The position numbers and the translations under genes are program-made. A stretch of 64,000 bases of DNA, from the NCBI RefSeq assembly GCF_030388665.1, contig NZ_CP128846.1, positions 8,094,001-8,158,000 on the forward strand, written 5' to 3'. Below the pieces are notes generated by a model that ran no database searches, was not told the origin of the DNA, and saw nothing but the letters and a program-made list of their open reading frames with translations. Origin of the DNA: Streptomyces flavofungini (lineage in GTDB: Bacteria; Actinomycetota; Actinomycetes; Streptomycetales; Streptomycetaceae). Of this stretch, positions 27,323-35,940 are shown piece by piece (the stretch's first letter is position 1; each line of letters opens with the position of its first letter).

Positions 27323-28758
27323 ATCGAGCCCGGAGTGTAGGCCGCCGCCTCAGGGTTCTCCTTGATGACCGCCTCGATCTGAGCGATGACCGCGGCCACC
27401 TGGTCGCCGGCGGCGCCCGTGAACGAGAGCTTGTCGGCCATCAGCTCGTCCAACTGGGCGCGGTCCAGCGGGATGCGGGAGTCCGCAGCGAGCTTGTCCA
27501 GGAGTTCGTTGCGCACGACGCCCTGCTCACGCATGGCGAGCGCGGAGGCGACGGCGTTCTCCTTGATGGCCTCGTGGGCCTCCTCGCGACCGACACCGGC
27601 CCGCACCGACGCCATGAGCACCTTGGTCGTGGCGAGGAACGGCAGGTAGCGGTCCAGCTCGCGGGCGACGACGGCGGGGAACGCGCCGAACTCGTCGAGG
27701 ACCGTCAGGAAGGTCTCCAGGAGGCCGTCCAGCGCGAAGAACGCGTCGGGCAGGGCCACGCGGCGCACGACGGAGCAGGAGACGTCGCCCTCGTTCCACT
27801 GGTCGCCGGCCAGCTCGGCGGTCATGGAGGCGTAGCCGCGCAGGATGACGGTGAGGCCGTTGACGCGCTCGCAGGAGCGGGTGTTCATCTTGTGCGGCAT
27901 CGCGGACGAGCCGACCTGGCCGGGCTTGAAGCCCTCGGTGACCAGTTCGTGGCCGGCCATCAGGCGGATGGTCTTCGCCAGCGAGGACGGGGCGGCGGCC
28001 AGCTGCACGAGCGCCGTCACCACCTCGTAGTCGAGGGAGCGGGGGTAGACCTGGCCGACGGAGGTGAAGGCGCGGTCGAAGCCGAGGTGGGTGGCGATGC
28101 GGCCTTCCAGCTCGGTGAGCTTGTCGGTGTCGCCGCCGAGCAGGTCGAGCATGTCCTGGGCGGTGCCGACGGGGCCCTTGATGCCGCGCAGCGGGTAGCG
28201 GCCGATGAGGTCGTCCAAGCGGCGATAGGCGACGAGGAGTTCGTCGGCGGCGGTGGCGAAGCGCTTGCCGAGGGTGGTGGCCTGGGCGGCGACGTTGTGG
28301 GAGCGGCCGGCCATGACCAGCTCGGCGTACTCGCCGGAGAGGCGGCCGAGGCGGGCGAGGACGGCGATCGTGCGGGAGCGGACCAGCTCGAGGGAGAGCC
28401 GGACCTGCAACTGCTCGACGTTCTCGGTGAGGTCGCGCGAGGTCATGCCCTTGTGGACGTGCTCGTGACCGGCGAGGGCGTTGAACTCCTCGATGCGGGC
28501 CTTCACATCGTGGCGCGTGACCTTCTCGCGCTCGGCGATGGAGGCCAGGTCGACCCGGTCGAGCACGCGCTCGTAGTCCCCGATCGCGGCGTCCGGCACA
28601 TCGATGCCGAGGTCCTTCTGCGCGCGCAGCACGGCGAGCCAGAGGCGGCGCTCCAGCTTCACCTTCTGCTCGGGCGACCAGAGCAGGGCGAGCTCGGTGG
28701 AGGCGTAACGCCCGGCGAGGACGTTCGGGATTCGGGGCTTTGCAGGCGCGGCAGTCAC
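27316..28758 (-). CDS. purB: adenylosuccinate lyase
   Basis: 480 residues. Fumarase/aspartase-superfamily signature GSSAMPHKMN near residue 288 (flexible catalytic loop with Ser), KGMTSRDLTENVEQLQ near 104, and the general-acid region AGRSHNVAAQATTLGKRFA near 150. It converts SAICAR to AICAR and adenylosuccinate to AMP in purine synthesis. The GTG at 28758 opens a TAAPAKPRIPNVLAGRYAS start, typical of actinobacterial PurB. It appears to be a single-gene unit; its final codons are shared with a tandem repeat array. Confidence 0.97.
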   Translation of the reverse strand: MTAAPAKPRIPNVLAGRYASTELALLWSPEQKVKLERRLWLAVLRAQKDLGIDVPDAAIGDYERVLDRVDLASIAEREKVTRHDVKARIEEFNALAGHEHVHKGMTSRDLTENVEQLQVRLSLELVRSRTIAVLARLGRLSGEYAELVMAGRSHNVAAQATTLGKRFATAADELLVAYRRLDDLIGRYPLRGIKGPVGTAQDMLDLLGGDTDKLTELEGRIATHLGFDRAFTSVGQVYPRSLDYEVVTALVQLAAAPSSLAKTIRLMAGHELVTEGFKPGQVGSSAMPHKMNTRSCERVNGLTVILRGYASMTAELAGDQWNEGDVSCSVVRRVALPDAFFALDGLLETFLTVLDEFGAFPAVVARELDRYLPFLATTKVLMASVRAGVGREEAHEAIKENAVASALAMREQGVVRNELLDKLAADSRIPLDRAQLDELMADKLSFTGAAGDQVAAVIAQIEAVIKENPEAAAYTPGSIL

Positions 28759-28921
28759 AGTCGGCCATTCTACTGGCGGTTTCTGCAGGCCAGCGCCATG
28801 GCCCTCGTCGTCGGAAGCTACAAGGAGAGGGGTGGGGGGCTGTGAGGGGTGGGGAGGGGAGGGGGCCGGGTCGGGGTGCGGGCCTGGCGTGGTGGCTGGG
28901 AAGGGGTTGACGGGGCTGAGG

Positions 28922-28943
28922 TGTGAGTGGTCTATTACTCACA
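28922..28943. promoter_or_regulatory. operator over the TetR gene start
   Basis: TGTGAGT (28922-28928) and ACTCACA (28937-28943) form a perfect 7-bp inverted repeat across 8 bp, ending on the A of the tetR ATG. The same TGTGAGTG....ACTC sequence recurs at 29628-29646 before the MFS gene. Confidence 0.7.
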
Positions 28944-29509
28944 TGGGTGAGACGAAGACGCGGCAGCTTTCCACGGCGGAGGCGCGCAGGGGTGAGGTGC
29001 TGGCCACCGCCGCGAAGGTGTTCGCGGGGCGCGGGTACTACGGCACGTCCACGACGGAGGTCGCCAAGGGCGCCGGGATCTCGCAGTCGTATCTGTACCG
29101 GCTCTTCCCGGACAAGCAGGCGTTGTTCGTGGCCGTGGTCGAGGACGTCTCGCGGCTGATCCGGGAGCGGCTCGGCGAATCGGTGGCGAAGGTGGGGAGC
29201 GCGGATCCGGCGGCGGTGCTGTACGCGATGGGGGACGAGTACGCGCGCCTGATCGCGGACCGGGAGGACCTGCTGAAAGTGCTGATGCACGCCAACTGCG
29301 CGGCTGCTGAGCCGGAGATCAGGGAGGCGGTGCAAGGGATGTACGCACGGCTCGTGGAGTATGTGCGGTCCGCGTCCGGGGCGCGGGACGAGGAGGTGCA
29401 GGAGTTCTTCGCCAGGGGATTCCTGTGCAACGTGGCGGTCTCGATCGGGGCGCTCGACGTGGACGCGCCATGGACGAGGACGTTGCTGGCGGGCATCAGG
29501 CACTACTGA
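28943..29509 (+). CDS. TetR family transcriptional regulator
   Basis: 188 residues. The N-terminal HTH spans about 15-60 (VLATAAKVFAGRGYYGTSTTEVAKGAGISQS, split here as family helices 1-3, then YLYRLFPDKQALFVAVV), with a diverse ligand-binding C-terminus. The ATG at 28943 is embedded in an inverted repeat, so the regulator should repress itself. A matching site precedes the MFS/oxygenase operon 180 bp downstream. The ligand is unknown; by context it may be a carotenoid or apocarotenoid-like hydrophobic compound. A clean terminator follows the gene. Confidence 0.9.
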   Translation: MGETKTRQLSTAEARRGEVLATAAKVFAGRGYYGTSTTEVAKGAGISQSYLYRLFPDKQALFVAVVEDVSRLIRERLGESVAKVGSADPAAVLYAMGDEYARLIADREDLLKVLMHANCAAAEPEIREAVQGMYARLVEYVRSASGARDEEVQEFFARGFLCNVAVSIGALDVDAPWTRTLLAGIRHY

Positions 29510-29589
29510 CGTCGCCGAGCTGAACGGCCGTGGCGTCTCCGCGGTGCCTCCGCGGTGCGCGGCGGGGCACGGCGGGGCACGGCGGTGCG

Positions 29590-29617
29590 AAAGGTCACGC
29601 ACGCGTGACCTTTCTTT
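29590..29617 (+). terminator. hairpin with T-rich tail after tetR
   Basis: AAAGGTCACGC (29590-29600) pairs perfectly with GCGTGACCTTT (29603-29613) and is followed by CTTTT. This is a canonical intrinsic terminator, rare in this window for having a U tract. It separates tetR from the MFS operon, so the two are transcribed independently though both carry the same operator. Confidence 0.85.
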
Positions 29618-29627
29618 TGGCGCAAAG

Positions 29628-29646
29628 TGTGAGTGATTAACCACTC
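29628..29646. promoter_or_regulatory. second TetR operator ahead of the MFS/oxygenase operon
   Basis: TGTGAGTGATTAACCACTC shares TGTGAGTG and ACTC at the same spacing with the site over the tetR start, and is itself palindromic (GAGTG ATTAAC CACTC). It lies 44 bp before the GTG start of the MFS gene. Confidence 0.7.
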
Positions 29647-29689
29647 TTTCTTCGGGCTGCAACCGATCAAGGACTTGGGGGGTGTCATC

Positions 29690-31102
29690 GTGAGGGGACA
29701 CGTGAGGGGACAGTGGCAGACGGGAGGGACGGGGCGGGTGCCCCGGCCGAGCCGGGGGGCGGGGACGGGGCAGGGCCCCGCTCTGGTGGCACTCGCGACT
29801 GCTCAGTTCGTCGTCGTGCTGAGCACGTCGATCGTGAATGTGGCGCTGCCCGCCGTCTCCGGCGGGCTCGGGCTGTCGTCCGGGGCGCTGTCATGGGTGG
29901 TCAACGCCTACGTGCTCGGGTTCGGCGCGCTGCTGCTGCCCGGTGGCCGGTGCGCGGATCTCTTCGGGCGGCGGCGGATGTTCGTGGCGGGGACGACGGT
30001 GTTCGCGCTCGCCTCGCTCGCCGCCGGGCTCGCTCCGAACGCCGCCGCGCTGATCGCCGACCGCGCCGTCCAGGGCGTCGGCGCCGCGCTCCTCGCGCCC
30101 GCCGCGCTCGCGCTGGTCCTGCTGATCTTCCCGCCGGGCCCGAAGCCCGAGGGCGGTGCGGGCCTGACGCGCGCCACGGCGCTGGGCGTGTGGGGCGCGG
30201 TGTCCGGGGCGGGCGGCGCGGCCGGGGTGATCCTGGGCGGCGTACTCACCGAGTGGTACGGCTGGCGGGCGGTGTTCCTCGTCGTCGTACCGATCGCCGT
30301 CACCTCGCTCGGAGCGACGATCCTGCTGGTCCCCGCCGACCGGCCGACGGGCGGTGGCCTCGACGTCGTCGGCGCCCTCACCTCCACCGCGGGCCTGACA
30401 GCGCTCGTCCACGCGCTCACCGCCGAGCAGCCGCTCGTCGCGGCCGCGGGCCTCGCGCTCCTGGCGGTGTTCGCCGACCGCCAGCGCCGGACCAGGTCCC
30501 CGCTCGTACCGCCGCGCTTGCTCCGCACCGGTCGCGTGGCGGCGGCCAACCTCGCCATGACGCTGCTCGGCGCCGTCTGGGTCGGAGTCTTCTACTTCCT
30601 GCCGCTGTACCAGCAACAGGTGCTCGGATACAGCGCGTTGGCGGCGGGCCTCACCCAGCTCCCGCTCGCGCTCACCGTCGTCGCCGCGTCCACCCTCGCG
30701 CCCCGACTGCCGGGCCGCGCGGGTCTCGCCGCCGCGCTCGCCGCCCTCACGCTCGGCCTCACCCTGCTCGCCCTTGCCCGTACCGACGGCACCTTCGCCG
30801 TCGACCTGCTCGGGCCCTCGGTCCTGGTCGGCGCGGGCCTCGGCGTCGCCTTCGTCCGGCTCACCGCGCTGGCCACCGACGGCGTGCCGACCGCCGAATC
30901 CGGTCTCGCGGGCGGCCTCGTGAACACCACCCGGCAGCTCGGCGGCGCCCTCGGCCTCGCCCTGCTCACCACACTCGCCCCCACTCCGGGGGACTACCGC
31001 ACCGCGTTCACCACCACGGCCCTCATCGCCCTGCTCACGACCGTGGCGGCACTCACCACAGCCACCAGCTCCACCCACCCCGCAAGGAGGAACCCGTCAT
31101 GA
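29690..31102 (+). CDS. MFS transporter (DHA2/14-helix drug efflux type)
   Basis: 470 residues, about 14 membrane helices. Motif C-like and family features include VVLSTSIVNVALPAVSGGLGL, the motif A loop GGRCADLFGRRRMFVAG, and GVWGAVSGAGGAAGVILGGVL followed by WRAVFLVVVPIA. It exports hydrophobic or amphipathic compounds with proton exchange at the cytoplasmic membrane. I chose the GTG at 29690 (GGGGGG 7 nt upstream); another GTG in frame at 29702 is possible. It overlaps the next gene by 4 nt (ATGA), so export is tied to a carotenoid oxygenase. Confidence 0.88.
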   Translation: MRGHVRGQWQTGGTGRVPRPSRGAGTGQGPALVALATAQFVVVLSTSIVNVALPAVSGGLGLSSGALSWVVNAYVLGFGALLLPGGRCADLFGRRRMFVAGTTVFALASLAAGLAPNAAALIADRAVQGVGAALLAPAALALVLLIFPPGPKPEGGAGLTRATALGVWGAVSGAGGAAGVILGGVLTEWYGWRAVFLVVVPIAVTSLGATILLVPADRPTGGGLDVVGALTSTAGLTALVHALTAEQPLVAAAGLALLAVFADRQRRTRSPLVPPRLLRTGRVAAANLAMTLLGAVWVGVFYFLPLYQQQVLGYSALAAGLTQLPLALTVVAASTLAPRLPGRAGLAAALAALTLGLTLLALARTDGTFAVDLLGPSVLVGAGLGVAFVRLTALATDGVPTAESGLAGGLVNTTRQLGGALGLALLTTLAPTPGDYRTAFTTTALIALLTTVAALTTATSSTHPARRNPS

Positions 31103-32508
31103 CCAAGAAGCCCTACCTCACCGGCCACTACACGCCCGTCACCGACGAGACCACCGCCCACGGCCTGACCGTGCGCGGCGCCCTCCCGCCCGAGCTGAAC
31201 GGCCGCTACTTCCGCAACGGCCACAATCCCAAGCCCGGCGTCACACCCACCCACTGGTTCAAGGGCAGCGGAATGATCCATGGCGTCCGGCTGCGCGACG
31301 GCCGCGCCGAGTGGTACCGCAACCGCTGGGTGCGCACCCCGGCCCTCGACGGCGTGCCCTACCTGGGCGCCGATGGCATCCCGAACCTCCGCGCAAGCGA
31401 CGCCGCCACCCACGTCATCGAGCACGCGGGCCGCATCCTCGCCCTCCAGGAGGCCAACCTCCCCTACGAGATGACGCCCGAGCTCGACACCGTCGGCGCC
31501 CACGACTTCGGCGGCCGCCTGAAGACCGCGATGACCGCACACCCGAAGACCGACCCCACCACCGGCGAGCTGCACTTCTTCGGGTACGGGCCGTTCCCGC
31601 CGCACCTGACGTACTACGTCGCCGACGCCAAGGGCGACCTCGTGCGCAGCGAGGTCGTCGAGGGCGCGGGACCGTCCCTGATGCACGACTTCGGGATCAC
31701 CGAGCGGTACGTGGTCTGGCTCGACCTGCCCGTCGTCTTCAACGCCGCGGAGCACTCCGGCATCCCGTACCGCTGGAGCGACACCTACACGCCGCGCATC
31801 GGCGTGATGCCGCGCACCGGGCCCGCGACGGTGCGCTGGTTCGAGGTGGAGCCCGGCGTGCTCCTGCACGTCGCCAACGCCTACGAGGACGAGCGCGGCC
31901 GAGTCGTACTGACCGGGCCGCGCTACGACCGGGGCGCCTGGGAGCAGACCTGGAAGTTCTGGATCGGGGCCCCCGGCCACGCGCCGCAGCCCATGGTCGG
32001 CGCGACCGGCCACCGCTGGATACTCGACCCGGCCACGGGCGTCGCCGCCGAGGAGCCCGTGGACGACCTCACCACCGAATTCCCCACCGTCAACGAGGAC
32101 GTGACGGGCCGCTTCCACCGCTACAGCTACGCCGTGGCCTTCCCGGGGCCGGACCTCGACGAGTACGCGATCGTCAAACACGACCACAGCGCGGGCAGTC
32201 GTGAGCTGGTCCCCATGGGGCAGGGCCGGATGCCCGGCGAGGCCGTCTTCGTACCGGCCGAAGGGGCCACCGGTGAGGACGAGGGCTATCTGCTCACGGT
32301 GGTCAGCGACCTCGTCGAGGACGCCTCGCAGCTGCTCGTCATCGACGCCTCCGCCCCCGGCAGCGGGCCGCTCGCCGTCGTCGAGCTGCCGCGCCGGGTG
32401 CCGAGCGGAATCCACGGCTCCTGGATCGCGGATGCCGATGCCGATGCCGACGCCGTCGTCCCGTCGGCGGACGCCGGCACCGTGCCCGTCGTGGGAGGTG
32501 CGGCATGA
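31099..32508 (+). CDS. carotenoid oxygenase (RPE65/CCD family)
   Basis: 469 residues. The four iron-ligand histidines of the family fall where expected: TAHPKTDPTTGELHFFGYG near 148, SLMHDFGITERYVV near 196, LLHVANAYED near 257, and GIHGSWIAD near 448. The N-terminus RYFRNGHNPKPG (LNGRYFRNGPNP type) is also conserved. Such enzymes cleave double bonds of carotenoids, apocarotenoids or stilbenes with non-haem Fe(II) and O2. AAGGAGG is 8 nt upstream; the start overlaps the MFS stop and the end overlaps the SRPBCC start, so three genes are coupled. A C-terminal ADADADADA run is a local repeat. Confidence 0.93.
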   Translation: MTKKPYLTGHYTPVTDETTAHGLTVRGALPPELNGRYFRNGHNPKPGVTPTHWFKGSGMIHGVRLRDGRAEWYRNRWVRTPALDGVPYLGADGIPNLRASDAATHVIEHAGRILALQEANLPYEMTPELDTVGAHDFGGRLKTAMTAHPKTDPTTGELHFFGYGPFPPHLTYYVADAKGDLVRSEVVEGAGPSLMHDFGITERYVVWLDLPVVFNAAEHSGIPYRWSDTYTPRIGVMPRTGPATVRWFEVEPGVLLHVANAYEDERGRVVLTGPRYDRGAWEQTWKFWIGAPGHAPQPMVGATGHRWILDPATGVAAEEPVDDLTTEFPTVNEDVTGRFHRYSYAVAFPGPDLDEYAIVKHDHSAGSRELVPMGQGRMPGEAVFVPAEGATGEDEGYLLTVVSDLVEDASQLLVIDASAPGSGPLAVVELPRRVPSGIHGSWIADADADADAVVPSADAGTVPVVGGAA

Positions 32509-32951
32509 TCAGCACCCGTCACGAGATCACCGTCGCCGCGCCCGTCGAGACCGTCTGGCGGCTGCACACCGACATCGCCGCCTGGCCCCTGTGGCACAGC
32601 GGGGTCGAACGGGCCGAGACGTCCGGCGAGTTGGCGGTCGGCATGTCCTTCAGGTGGTTCACGCACGGCCTGGACATCACGTCCACGGTCACGGCCGTCG
32701 AGGACTGCCGCTCGATCACCTGGGGCGGCCCCACCTCCGGCATCGACGGCATGCACCGCTGGACCTTCGTACCGGCGGCCGACGGCGGCACGTCGGTGGT
32801 CACCGAGGAGTACTGGACCGGAGCCCCGGTCGACGCCGACCCCGACGGGATGCGGGCGCTCCTCGCCCAGTCCCTGATCGACTGGCTGGCGGAGTTGAAG
32901 GAGGCGGCGGAGACGGTGGTGGCGCAGGGAGCGGGGGAGAGACAGCGGTGA
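32505..32951 (+). CDS. SRPBCC family protein (polyketide cyclase/dehydrase or lipid-binding type)
   Basis: 148 residues. The START-like helix-grip fold starts MISTRHEITVAAPVETVWRL (Polyketide_cyc2 pattern), followed by WPLWHSGVERAE, the central strands FRWFTHGLDITSTVTAVE and a C-terminal helix SLIDWLAELKEAAETVV. The fold encloses hydrophobic ligands; here it may bind the oxygenase product or substrate. It overlaps the oxygenase stop by 4 nt. It is the last gene of the TetR-controlled operon. Confidence 0.85.
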   Translation: MISTRHEITVAAPVETVWRLHTDIAAWPLWHSGVERAETSGELAVGMSFRWFTHGLDITSTVTAVEDCRSITWGGPTSGIDGMHRWTFVPAADGGTSVVTEEYWTGAPVDADPDGMRALLAQSLIDWLAELKEAAETVVAQGAGERQR

Positions 32952-33121
32952 GCGGGGGGCGGAGGCGGACGCCGGGGTGCCGCCCGCGACCCGCCGTGTC
33001 CACTGGCCGCCGCCCGGGCCGCGTCCGACCCCGACGGTCCGCTCGCGGTCACGTCGCGCCCGGCCCTCAAGGCCCGCTCGCAGCCAGGCCATGCCCGACT
33101 CCGACGGTCCGCTCGCGGCGC

Positions 33122-33967
33122 TCAGGCCCCGTCCGCCTCCACGCGCCGCCACATCTGTACGGGCCCCGGAGCCGCCGGGTCCTCGGGTGTGACCCAGAAC
33201 GCCCGTCCCGTCGCCGGGTCCACCTGGGCGCCCCAGCGGCCGTCGCCGGACGAGCGGCCGGTGAGGCGGCGGCCGATCCACGGGCCGAGGTGCTGGCGGG
33301 CGAAGCGGACGTCGGCGACGCGGCGGGCCAGCCAGGCCGCGGGGACGGCGGGTGGCAGCGGGCTGTCCCAGTCGTCCTCGGGGTCGTGGCCGAGCGCCTG
33401 CCACACCGCCTCGGCGACGCGGCGGTGCCCGTCGGCCGTCAGGTGCAGCCGGTCCACGTCCCACATCCGCTGGTCGGCGAGGGTCCGGGAGCCGTACAGG
33501 TCCACCACGACGGCCCCGTGCCGTGCCGCGAGGTCGTCGACGTGGGCGAACAGCTCCTCCATGCGCGGCCGGAACCGTTCGAGGACCGGGCCCTGGCGGC
33601 CGGGGCTGCGCATCAGGACCAGCTGCTTGCACGCCGGGGCGAGGGTCTCCACGGCCTGCTCCAGGAGGCCGCGCACCCGCCCCATGTCGCACTTGGGCCG
33701 CAGCGTGTCGTTGAGGCCGCCGACCAGGGTGATCACGTCGGCGCCGAGCGTGGCCGCCATGGGCGCCTGGTCCGCGGCGATCTGCCCGATGAGCTTGCCG
33801 CGCACGGCGAGGTTGGCGTACCGGAAGCCCGGGGTGCGGGCCGCGAGCCGCTCGGCCAGCACATCGGCCCAGCCGCGGTAGCTGCCGTCGGGCAGCAGGT
33901 CGGACATGCCCTCGGTGAAGGAGTCGCCGATGGCGACGAGGCTCGTGTGGCGCGGATTGATCTGCAT
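33122..33967 (-). CDS. SGNH/GDSL hydrolase
   Basis: 281 residues. Block I GDSFTEG (Ser nucleophile) near residue 14, a block II Gly in YANLAVRGKLIG, block III GGLNDT (Asn) near 83, and block V DRLHLTADGH (Asp/His) near 170. No signal peptide is seen, so it is likely cytoplasmic. It acts as an esterase or lipase on an unknown substrate. The C-terminal 90 residues (WLARRVADVRFARQHLGPWI and following) are specific to actinobacterial members. It faces the SRPBCC gene convergently across 170 bp holding an imperfect 23-bp direct repeat (GACGGTCCGCTCGCGG at about 33034 and 33101). Confidence 0.9.
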   Translation of the reverse strand: MQINPRHTSLVAIGDSFTEGMSDLLPDGSYRGWADVLAERLAARTPGFRYANLAVRGKLIGQIAADQAPMAATLGADVITLVGGLNDTLRPKCDMGRVRGLLEQAVETLAPACKQLVLMRSPGRQGPVLERFRPRMEELFAHVDDLAARHGAVVVDLYGSRTLADQRMWDVDRLHLTADGHRRVAEAVWQALGHDPEDDWDSPLPPAVPAAWLARRVADVRFARQHLGPWIGRRLTGRSSGDGRWGAQVDPATGRAFWVTPEDPAAPGPVQMWRRVEADGA

Positions 33968-34013
33968 GGCGGTGTGATGTTAACCCGGGGGCCCGCCAGG
34001 CCCCGTCCGAGCA

Positions 34014-34105
34014 CGGCCGACGGGCCTGCCCCAGGTCGGCCGGTGGGCCTGCCCCAGCTCGGCCGGTGGGCCTGCCCGAGCGTGGTCCGCGGGCCTACCC
34101 GGCGT
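34014..34105. repeat. four 23-bp tandem repeats
   Basis: Units of 23 bp with core CGGCCGGTGGGCCTGCCCC; the last two are diverged. The array spans the gap between the SGNH hydrolase and the maleylpyruvate isomerase family gene and includes the latter's stop codon (34095-34097). Confidence 0.8.
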
Positions 34106-34838
34106 CTGTGAAGCGTTCCGCCCGCTCGCCCCGCAGCCGTCCCGCGGGCACCCGCCGCCCGAACGCCACGAGCAGCAGGTCCTGCGCGTCGCCGGCCAGC
34201 GGGGACCCGGCCCCGAAGGTCCAGTCGGTGTCGTCGGCCCGTAGCTCCAGGCCGGTGAGGTCGGCGCCGAAGAACTTCGCGGACTTCGGTGTGACGTGGT
34301 CCAGGAGGATGCGGAGGCGGTCCTCCGGTACGCGGCGGGGGAGACCGAGCGGAACGGTGATGTCGAGCCCGTGGACGACGTCGTGGCCGAGCGCGCTCGC
34401 GAAGCCGCCGACCGGCGGGGTCCATGGGTGGCTCGCGTGGTCCCGCAGGAACCCCGCGAGGTCGCGCGGCGAGAAGGCCGCCGCGTCCGCGCGGGCCCGG
34501 CGGTCCGTCATGCGGTGCAGGCTTCCGCCCGCCTTGAGCAGTTCCAGGAGGACGCGGGGCAGGGGGTAGCGGAAGCCCAGCGACATGTGGGCGGCGACCT
34601 CGCGCACCCGCCAGCCCGCGCACAGGGACGGCGCGTCCCACTGCGCGGGCGTCAGGCCGTCGAGCAGGTCGGCGAGGTCGCGGCGTTCGGCGGCGATGGC
34701 GGCGCGGATGCGGCGGGTCGAGGTGTCGGGCGCGGTCGGTGCGCTCCCTTGTGGTGAATTCCCCTGCGGTGAGTTCCTCCGCGGCGCGTTCCCCTGCGGC
34801 GCGTTCCCCTGCGGTGAGTTCCCCGGTGTTTTCCCCAT
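34095..34838 (-). CDS. maleylpyruvate isomerase family mycothiol-dependent enzyme
   Basis: 247 residues. The DinB-like four-helix domain opens with RIRAAIAAERRDLADLLDGL and WDAPSLCAGWRVREVAAHM; the His of the metal triad lies in VAAHM. GFASALGHDVVHGLDI (two further His) and a C-terminal MDMPI-C-like domain follow. These use mycothiol as cofactor for isomerisation or conjugation. Unusually, residues 6-31 are a pentapeptide array, NSPQG NAPQG NAPRR NSPQG NSPQG, encoded by 15-bp tandem DNA repeats. It is 70 bp from the divergent LysR gene. Confidence 0.87.
   Translation of the reverse strand: MGKTPGNSPQGNAPQGNAPRRNSPQGNSPQGSAPTAPDTSTRRIRAAIAAERRDLADLLDGLTPAQWDAPSLCAGWRVREVAAHMSLGFRYPLPRVLLELLKAGGSLHRMTDRRARADAAAFSPRDLAGFLRDHASHPWTPPVGGFASALGHDVVHGLDITVPLGLPRRVPEDRLRILLDHVTPKSAKFFGADLTGLELRADDTDWTFGAGSPLAGDAQDLLLVAFGRRVPAGRLRGERAERFTDAG
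34746..34820 (-). repeat. five 15-bp tandem units in the N-terminal codons of the isomerase gene
   Basis: Five units on the plus strand such as CCCCTGCGGTGAGTT and CCCCTGCGGCGCGTT (15 bp each, two near-identical pairs). Read on the gene's strand they encode the NSPQG/NAPQG pentapeptides. The period matches the arrays at 21196, 22681 and 39451. Confidence 0.85.
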
Positions 34839-34908
34839 GAAGCCAAGATCGGCTCGTCGTCACCATAAGTCCAAGAGCCAGTAAGTCTCGTGGCTAGCAT
34901 CCTGGGTT

Positions 34909-35940
34909 ATGGAACTTCGCCAGCTCCGGTACTTCCTCACGGTCGTGGAAGAGGCCAACTTCACGCGTGCGGCCGCCGCGTTGCACGTGGCGCAGCCGGG
35001 CGTGAGCGCCCAGATACGGCAGCTGGAGCGGGAGTTGGGGCAGCGGCTCCTCGACCGCTCGGGCCGGTCGGTGACCGTGACGGAGGCGGGCGCGGCCGTC
35101 CTGCCGTACGCGCGGGCGGCGCTGGCCGCCGTCGACGGGATACGGCAGACCGCCGACGAGTTCACCGGGCTGCTGCGGGGGCGCGTCACCGTCGGTCTCG
35201 TATCGGGTGCCGCCACGCACGAGTACGACGTGGCATCGGTCCTCGCTGACTTCCACGACGCGCATCCCCATGTCGAGATGGCCCTCACCGAGGACACCTC
35301 GGACCGGATGCTGGCGGCCGTACGCGAGGGACGGCTCGACATCGCCCTGGCCGGTCTCGCCGACGACGCCCCGCCCCACGGCGTCAGTTGGCAGGTCGTG
35401 ATCGACGAACCCCTCGCGGCGCTGGTGGCACCGGACGACCCGCTCGTGGCGCGAGCCGTGCCACCGCCGGATGGCGGGGGCGATGGCGGCGGTGGGGGTG
35501 ATGGCGGGCTCGGGGGAGAGGGCGAAGGCGGCACCGGGGCGGGCGCACCCGACGGGGTCGTCCCGCTGACGGCACTCGCCGACCGCCCCCTGATCAGCCT
35601 GCCGCGCGGCACGGGGCTGCGGGCCGTGCTCGAACGCGCTTGTGCGCGGGCGGGGTTCGCGCCGCAGGTCGCCTTCGAGGCGGCCGCGCCGCAGTTGCTG
35701 GTCCAGCTCGCGGCACGCGGCCTGGGCGTGGGAGTCTTCCCGGCGCCCGGCGCGCGGACCGCCGCCGCGCGGGACCTGCGGGGTCTGCGGGTGATCGGCT
35801 TCGAGGAGCCCTGCCCGCGCGGGCGGATCGGCCTGGCCTGGCGCACGGACGGCCCGGCGGGACCCGCGGCCCGCGCGTTCCTGACGCGCTTGCGCGCCGC
35901 ACTGCCCGTACCCGCGGAACCGCCCCCGAAGCCGACCTGA
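34909..35940 (+). CDS. LysR family transcriptional regulator
   Basis: 343 residues, longer than the usual 300. The N-terminal HTH spans 1-60 (MELRQLRYFLTVVEEANFTR, AAAALHVAQPGVSAQIRQLE). A periplasmic-binding-like effector domain starts near 90 (GRVTVGLVSGAATHEYDVAS). The excess length is a Gly-rich insertion of about 35 residues near 183-215 (GGGDGGGGGDGG then GGEGEGGTGAGAPDG), placed in the hinge or loop after RAVPPP. Divergent from the isomerase gene; a TAAGTC direct repeat lies in the 70-bp gap. The target is probably that neighbour. Confidence 0.9.
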   Translation: MELRQLRYFLTVVEEANFTRAAAALHVAQPGVSAQIRQLERELGQRLLDRSGRSVTVTEAGAAVLPYARAALAAVDGIRQTADEFTGLLRGRVTVGLVSGAATHEYDVASVLADFHDAHPHVEMALTEDTSDRMLAAVREGRLDIALAGLADDAPPHGVSWQVVIDEPLAALVAPDDPLVARAVPPPDGGGDGGGGGDGGLGGEGEGGTGAGAPDGVVPLTALADRPLISLPRGTGLRAVLERACARAGFAPQVAFEAAAPQLLVQLAARGLGVGVFPAPGARTAAARDLRGLRVIGFEEPCPRGRIGLAWRTDGPAGPAARAFLTRLRAALPVPAEPPPKPT

